A stretch of 36,087 nt of DNA, taken from positions 1 to 36,087 of IMG/VR virus record IMGVR_UViG_3300032222_000102. The stretch is one strand, 5' to 3'. The stretch's first letter is position 1. Every line of letters begins with the position of its first letter. Below, one piece after another: positions 32,320 through 36,087 of this stretch. A program made the position numbers and the translations under genes. This DNA is from a virus. The notes under the pieces are model-generated. The model was not told where the DNA came from. It ran no database searches and saw only the letters and a program-made list of their open reading frames with translations.

Positions 32320-32448
32320 ATGAACACGCTGAAAACACCACAACAAAAAGCAAATGAGCGATATCGCTCAGAGAGTATTAATCCGCTATATGCTGGCATC
32401 ATCCTGGCAGTAGCTTTTATCTTAACTGCTATAATTGAAAACCTATGA
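32320..32448 (+). CDS. Small single-span membrane protein
   Basis: A 42-codon gene with the ATG at 32320 and TGA at 32446-32448. The first half is charged (NTLKTPQQKANERYRSE) and the rest is a membrane span (YAGIILAVAFILTAII). The strong AT-rich leader suggests real expression. Its stop overlaps the next ATG (ATGA), so the two small membrane proteins are likely coupled. Function unknown; host membrane or takeover roles are possible. Confidence 0.5.
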   Translation: MNTLKTPQQKANERYRSESINPLYAGIILAVAFILTAIIENL

Positions 32449-32561
32449 TAAAGACTATCTTAACCTTTATAAAGTTTTTTTTATTAGCAGTGCCACTGGC
32501 ATGCTTCTTATATGTAACATTATTTTTAATCGCAAAAATGAAAGAATATGGCAAATCATAA
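32445..32561 (+). CDS. Small single-span membrane protein
   Basis: A 38-codon gene with the ATG at 32445 (ATGA overlap with the previous stop) and TAA at 32559-32561. The product is a long hydrophobic span (FFLLAVPLACFLYVTLFLIA) with short basic ends. It overlaps the next gene by 14 nt. No family recognised; the tight coupling on both sides supports it as a gene. Confidence 0.45.
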   Translation: MIKTILTFIKFFLLAVPLACFLYVTLFLIAKMKEYGKS

Positions 32562-32733
32562 AGCATGGATGGATTTACCTATAGTACATAAAATTGCATT
32601 AGTAGGTAAGATCACACACCTTTTACAGAATCAATACCCTTATTACTTAGAGATGCTGGACATGATCAGCAAAGCAGAGGATGATGGAATTTTTAGTGAT
32701 GTAGTAATAAATAACACAGATGAGCAGATTTAA
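32548..32733 (+). CDS. Hypothetical small protein
   Basis: The 61-aa product is helical at first (AWMDLPIVHKIALVGKITHLL), with an aromatic YPYYLEML segment and an acidic C-terminus. No family is recognised. It overlaps both neighbours by 14 nt, so it is part of the polycistronic small-gene cluster that ends in the DnaA-like gene. Confidence 0.55.
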   Translation: MANHKAWMDLPIVHKIALVGKITHLLQNQYPYYLEMLDMISKAEDDGIFSDVVINNTDEQI

Positions 32734-33109
32734 AGATGTACTTAAATATATCCAGCTATACACTGGATGCAATGATCACGCATTAAAAAGAATTGATGTG
32801 ATGCTGCAAGAGAAGATCAAAGCAGTGCCAGATAAAATAGTAGAGGTAAGATATGTGGAGAAATTCTCTAGGAAGGGAATAGATCCAAATTTAACTCTTG
32901 CGGATTTTACTGAGCAATACTGCGCAGCAAATAACACTAGCTATAAAATGCTTTGTGATAGATCCAGAAAAACTGAGATAGTAATAAATAGGAATAGATT
33001 TGTAACATCTGCCTATAAAGAAGGCTATTCTGCCAGTGAGCTGGGTAGATATTTAGGATTTTGTCATGCTAGCATATTGCATGCATTGCATGAATCTAAG
33101 AAAAGGTAA
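32720..33109 (+). CDS. DnaA domain IV-like DNA-binding protein
   Basis: The 129-aa product ends in a helix-turn-helix (residues 92-127) with RFVTSAYKEGYSASELGRYL and GFCHASILHAL, close in form to the DnaA C-terminal domain signature (SxxxIGxxFGxxHxTVxHA). There is no AAA+ ATPase domain. The middle (LADFTEQYCAANNTSYKML) also resembles the DnaA domain IV helices. It could bind iterons such as those at 24161-24394 and act in initiation, or titrate host DnaA sites, or regulate transcription. It is the last gene of the plus unit and overlaps the endolysin gene tail to tail by 14 bp. Confidence 0.7.
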   Translation: MSRFKDVLKYIQLYTGCNDHALKRIDVMLQEKIKAVPDKIVEVRYVEKFSRKGIDPNLTLADFTEQYCAANNTSYKMLCDRSRKTEIVINRNRFVTSAYKEGYSASELGRYLGFCHASILHALHESKKR

Positions 33110-33557
33110 TATACTTCCCCCCATCTAAAGCCTTTAAGATTTCATTTCTTAGAGGCTTTTTTGTTGTATAAGAAACATGCACCCACGCTGGATTTTTGTC
33201 TGTACCAAATTCCCAGATGAGCTGGTCAAATTGTAACCTTTGCTTGATAAAATTAAATATATCAGCATTGGTGATATTATGGCTATGCCCATCCATATCT
33301 ATGTCTATAGCCTCTCCTCTGGAATGCTGGCTATTTTTAGCAGCACCTTTGATCAAAGCTGATACCTCTGCTGATCTAAAGCCACTGGAAATATAAATAG
33401 GCGCTCTAAAGTGATTACGGATTGGCTCAAAGATATTCTCTGCTAATGCCTTTAAATTCTCTATTTGCTCAGCATTAGGCATATTAGATAGGCCAGCTCG
33501 CTTAGCTGATTCAGAGCGTATAAGCTCACCTAGTGTTAAATGCTCAGATATGATCAT
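33096..33557 (-). CDS. Endolysin, M15-family peptidase
   Basis: The 153-aa product is a single M15-type (D,D- or L,D-carboxypeptidase-like) domain: SSGFRS (57-62), QHSRGEAIDID (His78 and Asp85, spaced as in the family) and WVHVSY (His127). These are the zinc ligands. The enzyme cuts the peptide part of peptidoglycan. No signal peptide is present, so it needs a holin to leave the cell. Its ATG overlaps the spanin stop (ATGA), and the lysis genes lie in one message. The last codons contain a terminator for the opposite strand (33127-33162). Confidence 0.85.
   Translation of the reverse strand: MIISEHLTLGELIRSESAKRAGLSNMPNAEQIENLKALAENIFEPIRNHFRAPIYISSGFRSAEVSALIKGAAKNSQHSRGEAIDIDMDGHSHNITNADIFNFIKQRLQFDQLIWEFGTDKNPAWVHVSYTTKKPLRNEILKALDGGKYITFS
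33127..33162 (+). terminator. Rho-independent terminator of the plus unit, inside the endolysin gene
   Basis: AAAGCCTTTAAGA (33127-33139) pairs with TCTTAGAGGCTTT (33147-33159) across a 7-nt loop, a 13-bp stem with one G-U pair. The T run reaches 33162. It works only on the plus strand, since the minus strand has no T run after the stem. It lies 17 bases past the last plus-strand stop, antisense to endolysin codons for KKPLRNEILKALD. Confidence 0.9.
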
Positions 33558-34012
33558 AATTTAACCTTTATAATGATATATGCTAAAATAGCTATTACAA
33601 GCAAAATGAGCCACTTTTTATACTCGTATGATGTCTTACTAGCAATATCTAGAGATGTCTTATAAAACCTAACAGAATCAGCTAGGATGCCTAGCCTTCT
33701 GGTATCTACTATGTAGCCAGTTTTTACCTCTACTACTTTCTTAGTTTTGTAGATGGTTTTACCTTTCTCAGTCAATGTTATAACATTGTTTATTGTATCT
33801 CTCTTATAGTCTGTGATAGTGTCTATAGTCACTAATGTATCTAGCAAAGTGATAAAGCTAGTATCATTAGCGCATGGCCTAGTTTTCTCTAATTCTCTGA
33901 ATATGCGCTCAGATGCATCTGGTGAGGCTAATACTCTGCGCTCTGCCTTTCTTAGAGGATTGCATGAGGCAAGTAATAAAAGTAAGAATAGTATTTTAAC
34001 CTTTATTGCCAT
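33554..34012 (-). CDS. Unimolecular spanin candidate
   Basis: Starting at the ATG at 34010-34012, the product is 152 aa (an earlier ATG at 34024 would add four residues). It has a lipoprotein signal (MAIKVKILFLLLLLASC, lipobox LAS-Cys17) for outer-membrane anchoring and a C-terminal membrane span (WLILLVIAILAYIII). The space between is charged and strand-like or helical. An outer-membrane lipid anchor plus an inner-membrane span is the topology of unimolecular spanins such as T1 gp11, which fuse inner and outer membranes in the last lysis step. It sits between holin candidates and endolysin. Confidence 0.75.
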   Translation of the reverse strand: MAIKVKILFLLLLLASCNPLRKAERRVLASPDASERIFRELEKTRPCANDTSFITLLDTLVTIDTITDYKRDTINNVITLTEKGKTIYKTKKVVEVKTGYIVDTRRLGILADSVRFYKTSLDIASKTSYEYKKWLILLVIAILAYIIIKVKL

Positions 34013-34193
34013 ATCTAGGATCATGAGGATTCAAGTAGTTAATGATAATGGGCAGCAATGAGATGACTGCTGCGCTGATACACTCTTCTAAGGTGATCTC
34101 AAAGATATTCCCTTTAGAGATGATCATAGTGATAATGGCAGAGATGGCTATTTTTAGCCAGCTACCCCACATGCTATTTAGGAACTTCATCAT
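33996..34193 (-). CDS. Small membrane protein, holin candidate
   Basis: I choose the double ATG at 34188-34193 (MMKFLNSMWGSW), which overlaps the upstream gene end by 20 nt. An earlier frame start at 34259 would lie inside that gene. The 65-aa product has two spans (WLKIAISAIITMIIS and ECISAAVISLLPIIINYL) and ends in NPHDPRYGNKG. I recognise this small two-span protein from lysis regions of Bacteroidota phages. Next to the spanin and endolysin, a holin or its partner is likely. Experimental proof is absent. Confidence 0.6.
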   Translation of the reverse strand: MMKFLNSMWGSWLKIAISAIITMIISKGNIFEITLEECISAAVISLLPIIINYLNPHDPRYGNKG

Positions 34194-34368
34194 CTTTTTG
34201 TACTTTTTTTGTGGCATTGTAATAGTAGCGGATTGCCATAATTCCAGATACAATAGCAACCAGTCCAGCTATTAAAGTTACTATAGGCTGGATAGTGGTA
34301 ATAGATACTATTGCACTTAATACGCTTAATCCAGCTCCAAAATCTGCCTGGCTGCTATTGTGTGTCAT
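34174..34368 (-). CDS. Small two-span membrane protein, holin candidate
   Basis: The 64-aa product has a short polar start (THNSSQADFG), two adjoining spans (LSVLSAIVSITTIQPIVTL and AGLVAIVSGIMAIRYYY) and a charged end (KKVQKDDEVPK). This is class II holin-like topology. The next gene encodes another two-span protein, so the pair could be holin and antiholin. The start lies 3 bases after the stop of the 55-aa gene. Confidence 0.55.
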   Translation of the reverse strand: MTHNSSQADFGAGLSVLSAIVSITTIQPIVTLIAGLVAIVSGIMAIRYYYNATKKVQKDDEVPK

Positions 34369-34371
34369 GGT

Positions 34372-34539
34372 TTAATCTTCTTTTTTTAGGTCCACTACTG
34401 GTGTCTCAATTTGAGGACCAGGATTCTGTTCTTGTTGTAACTTACCAAAAAACTCTAATAATGGCAAGCCAATCTCAGTAGGGATCTTGTTAATGAATGC
34501 TTTTAAATCTGCTAGATTTTGCTCTGATAATGTGATCAT
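34372..34539 (-). CDS. Small hypothetical protein before the lysis genes
   Basis: A 55-codon gene with the ATG at 34537-34539 and TAA at 34372-34374. The product is helical (SEQNLADLKAFINKIPTEIG, then LLEFFGKLQQEQNP) with an acidic end (VVDLKKED). No membrane span and no family recognised. Tight spacing to the holin candidate (3 bases) supports it as a lysis-operon member. Confidence 0.55.
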   Translation of the reverse strand: MITLSEQNLADLKAFINKIPTEIGLPLLEFFGKLQQEQNPGPQIETPVVDLKKED

Positions 34540-34559
34540 AATATATATTTTTTACAAAT

Positions 34560-35687
34560 TTAGGATTTATTCTCTAATGCTGATACTTTAGCAGAAAGTT
34601 CTTGTACGGCTTTAAGTAATATGATATTTAATTTTTCATATTCAACACCAGCTAATTTTTTAGTACCATCTTCTTTAATATCATAAAATACAAAATCTGG
34701 ATGAACTGCCTCAACCTCATCTGCTATTAATCCATAATCTTGGTTTTCATATATTTCATCTGTATAATTACCATAATTATCTTTTTTACGCTTATTAAAC
34801 TTAACTGGATTTAAATTATATATCCAAGATACATCTATTAAACTTTCTATGTTCTTTTTTGATTCTCTAACAGATGCATTATAACCTAAAATACCAGCAT
34901 CATTTGAATAAATTGCTCTTAATGTTCCACCCATACCATAATTATAAGGTGAATTAGCAGCAGAGCCAGTTAAAATAATTCCATCATTTCTAACATAAAA
35001 TAAATCTGTTACTGCATTATCAATAAGAAAGCTATAATTTGCACTTGTTTGATTAATACCTCTAATTTTTAAAGATATATTTGTAGCACCAGAAGTTTGA
35101 TTAATTAATACATTACCCCCACTTGTAATACGCATTCTTTCGGAGCCACCTAAAGTAAATGTTAATGGTCCATATCCAGTACCAGTATAATAACTTAAGT
35201 TAAAATCAGCTCCATCTTGACCATTAGTTCCTGGAACGATGTTAAAAGATGCACCACCATTATCTGTATAAGTAAATTGTGCACCACCAGCAACAGTTAA
35301 TTTTCTTCCACTTGCTGGACTACTTGTACCAATTCCTACATTACCAGAAGTAGAAATCATAAATGGAACTGTTCTTGTGCCACTTAAGAAGTCACCAGTA
35401 TATTTTGCAATCCAAAATTCTCCAGTATTTCTTCTACCAATACCCCATCCGTTAGCAGCAGAGCCACTATTAGAAAATCCTAATAAAGCATCTGAACCAG
35501 CAGTAGTTGAAATTAATTCTCCATAAGCATCAATTGTATTAGTTATATTTAGTTTGCCACTAAATCTACCAGTACCAGTAACTTCAAACTTATAGCTACC
35601 AGAAGGAGAGCCACCTATACCTATGTTATTAGATGCGTCTTGCCATAAACCGTTCGTTAGTAAGCCAGTTGAGAAAGTTTTTCCCAT
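34560..35687 (-). CDS. Second tail fibre with S74 autochaperone domain
   Basis: The 375-aa product opens with a short shaft of GIGTSS-type strands (NIGIGGSPSG, then NVGIGTSSPASG) and ends in a peptidase S74 intramolecular chaperone (about residues 272-375). Ser272 and Lys277 keep the spacing of the S74 Ser-Lys pair. GLIADEVEAVHPDFVFY and the final heptads (ILLKAVQELSAKVSALE) complete the domain. S74 domains help trimer folding and then cut themselves off. It follows the giant fibre by 6 bases and could be a separate tip or side fibre. No enzyme domain is visible in the shaft. Confidence 0.85.
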   Translation of the reverse strand: MGKTFSTGLLTNGLWQDASNNIGIGGSPSGSYKFEVTGTGRFSGKLNITNTIDAYGELISTTAGSDALLGFSNSGSAANGWGIGRRNTGEFWIAKYTGDFLSGTRTVPFMISTSGNVGIGTSSPASGRKLTVAGGAQFTYTDNGGASFNIVPGTNGQDGADFNLSYYTGTGYGPLTFTLGGSERMRITSGGNVLINQTSGATNISLKIRGINQTSANYSFLIDNAVTDLFYVRNDGIILTGSAANSPYNYGMGGTLRAIYSNDAGILGYNASVRESKKNIESLIDVSWIYNLNPVKFNKRKKDNYGNYTDEIYENQDYGLIADEVEAVHPDFVFYDIKEDGTKKLAGVEYEKLNIILLKAVQELSAKVSALENKS

Positions 35688-35693
35688 AATATT

Positions 35694-36087
35694 TTATTTT
35701 ACTAATTGTTTTAATGTATCTACTTCTGCCTTTAATTCTTGGATTGCTTTGACTAAGACTGATACAAATCTATCATAAGAAACAGAGTTAGGTAAGCCAT
35801 CTTTATCCAATCCAACAAGTTCTGGTATTACTTCATAAACCTCCTCTGCTATTAATCCAATATCTGTTCTTTCATCTTCTTTATATTCAAACATAGTTGA
35901 ACGCAATTTCATAACATCATTTAATCCATAAGCTGAATCTCTAATATTATTTTTATAACGAGCAGATGATGTATCATATGTTAATTGACCAGTTGCAGTA
36001 CTATATCTTGCAGCGTTTGTACCAGCACTTGCCGATAAATTATATAAAAATATTTGACCATCACTTGTAATTTTCATTCTGTCGGAA
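35694..36087 (-). CDS. Giant tail fibre, C-terminal S74 part (continuation of the gene at 1-4331)
   Basis: This is the end of the 1533-aa fibre, joined through the terminal overlap. It holds MKITSDGQIFLYN, then the S74 domain with SSARYKNNI (Ser1443 and Lys1448 of the joined protein, spaced as in the S74 Ser-Lys pair), DIGLIAEEVYEVIPELVG and a closing coiled coil (LVKAIQELKAEVDTLKQL). An ATG at 36077 is internal (matching base 113), not a start. Self-cleavage before Ser1443 would leave a shaft of about 1442 aa. Confidence 0.9.
   Translation of the reverse strand, partial: SDRMKITSDGQIFLYNLSASAGTNAARYSTATGQLTYDTSSARYKNNIRDSAYGLNDVMKLRSTMFEYKEDERTDIGLIAEEVYEVIPELVGLDKDGLPNSVSYDRFVSVLVKAIQELKAEVDTLKQLVK
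35965..36087. repeat. Terminal direct repeat, right copy (circular assembly overlap)
   Basis: Identical over 123 bases to positions 1-123. See the left copy: it marks where a circular map was opened inside the tail fibre gene. Confidence 0.95.

Noticed and set aside
33070-33093. Palindromic GCATGC/ATGCTAGCAT cluster as a regulatory site
   Set aside because: It lies within the conserved helix-turn-helix codons (His, Ala and Ser codons) of the DnaA-like gene and is explained by codon use.
34194-34259. Longer N-terminus for the second holin candidate
   Set aside because: It would overlap the upstream membrane protein gene by 86 bases; the double ATG at 34188-34193 gives a compact two-span protein.
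1-36087. The 123-bp terminal repeat as a true physical end of the phage DNA
   Set aside because: It lies within a continuous fibre gene and is very short; assembly overlap of a circular or permuted genome explains it fully.

Overview
The window reads as one complete, circularly assembled genome of a tailed phage (siphovirus type) infecting a member of the Bacteroidota, probably a Flavobacteriia-like host. The first 123 bases recur exactly as the last 123 (35965-36087), so the unique circle is 35,964 bp and the break lies inside a giant tail-fibre gene. Host evidence: AT-rich DNA, AT-rich leaders instead of Shine-Dalgarno sites, three intergenic matches to the Bacteroidota -7 promoter box TAnnTTTG (27344, 27400, 32045), and gene families typical of Bacteroidota phages. 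I see no integrase, repressor, tRNA, IS element or CRISPR array, so a virulent lifestyle is likely but not proven.

There are two divergent transcription units. The plus-strand unit (27442-33109, probably early) carries DNA metabolism and small genes: an SSB-like protein, a PD-(D/E)XK nuclease, a DnaQ-like exonuclease with a zinc ribbon, a DUF3310 protein, an HExxH mini-metallopeptidase, an SF2 helicase, several small proteins (two with membrane spans), and a protein ending in a DnaA domain IV-like helix-turn-helix. It stops at a strong terminator that lies antisense inside the endolysin gene.

The minus-strand unit runs from 27322 to 1 and on across the circle junction to 33096. In order it holds a small basic protein, a VRR-NUC nuclease, a PrimPol/SF3 helicase, a 33-codon ORF, an iteron-rich 178-bp gap (candidate origin or operator), a sigma-like protein and three small proteins. 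Next comes a sugar cassette (GT4-like transferase, small CxxC protein, LpxA-like acyltransferase, GT-A transferase), then small and large terminase and a tail chaperone pair joined by a -1 frameshift on U9. Tail genes follow (gp10-like, distal-tail-like, a 1197-aa tail tip with seven Cys-rich 53-aa repeats, tape measure). After these come an XkdF-type protease, scaffold, major capsid, tail tube, portal fused to a MuF-like tail, connectors, the 1533-aa S74 fibre, a second S74 fibre and a lysis cassette (holin candidates, unimolecular spanin, M15 endolysin).

The order is unusual: tail genes sit between terminase and the capsid genes, and the portal lies downstream of capsid and tail tube. Rho-independent terminators follow the capsid and putative tail-tube genes, which suggests dosage tuning by transcript truncation. 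The most interesting leads are the sugar cassette, the iteron gap paired with the DnaA-like protein, the antisense terminator inside the endolysin gene, and a pseudoknot-plus-terminator leader before the helicase gene.
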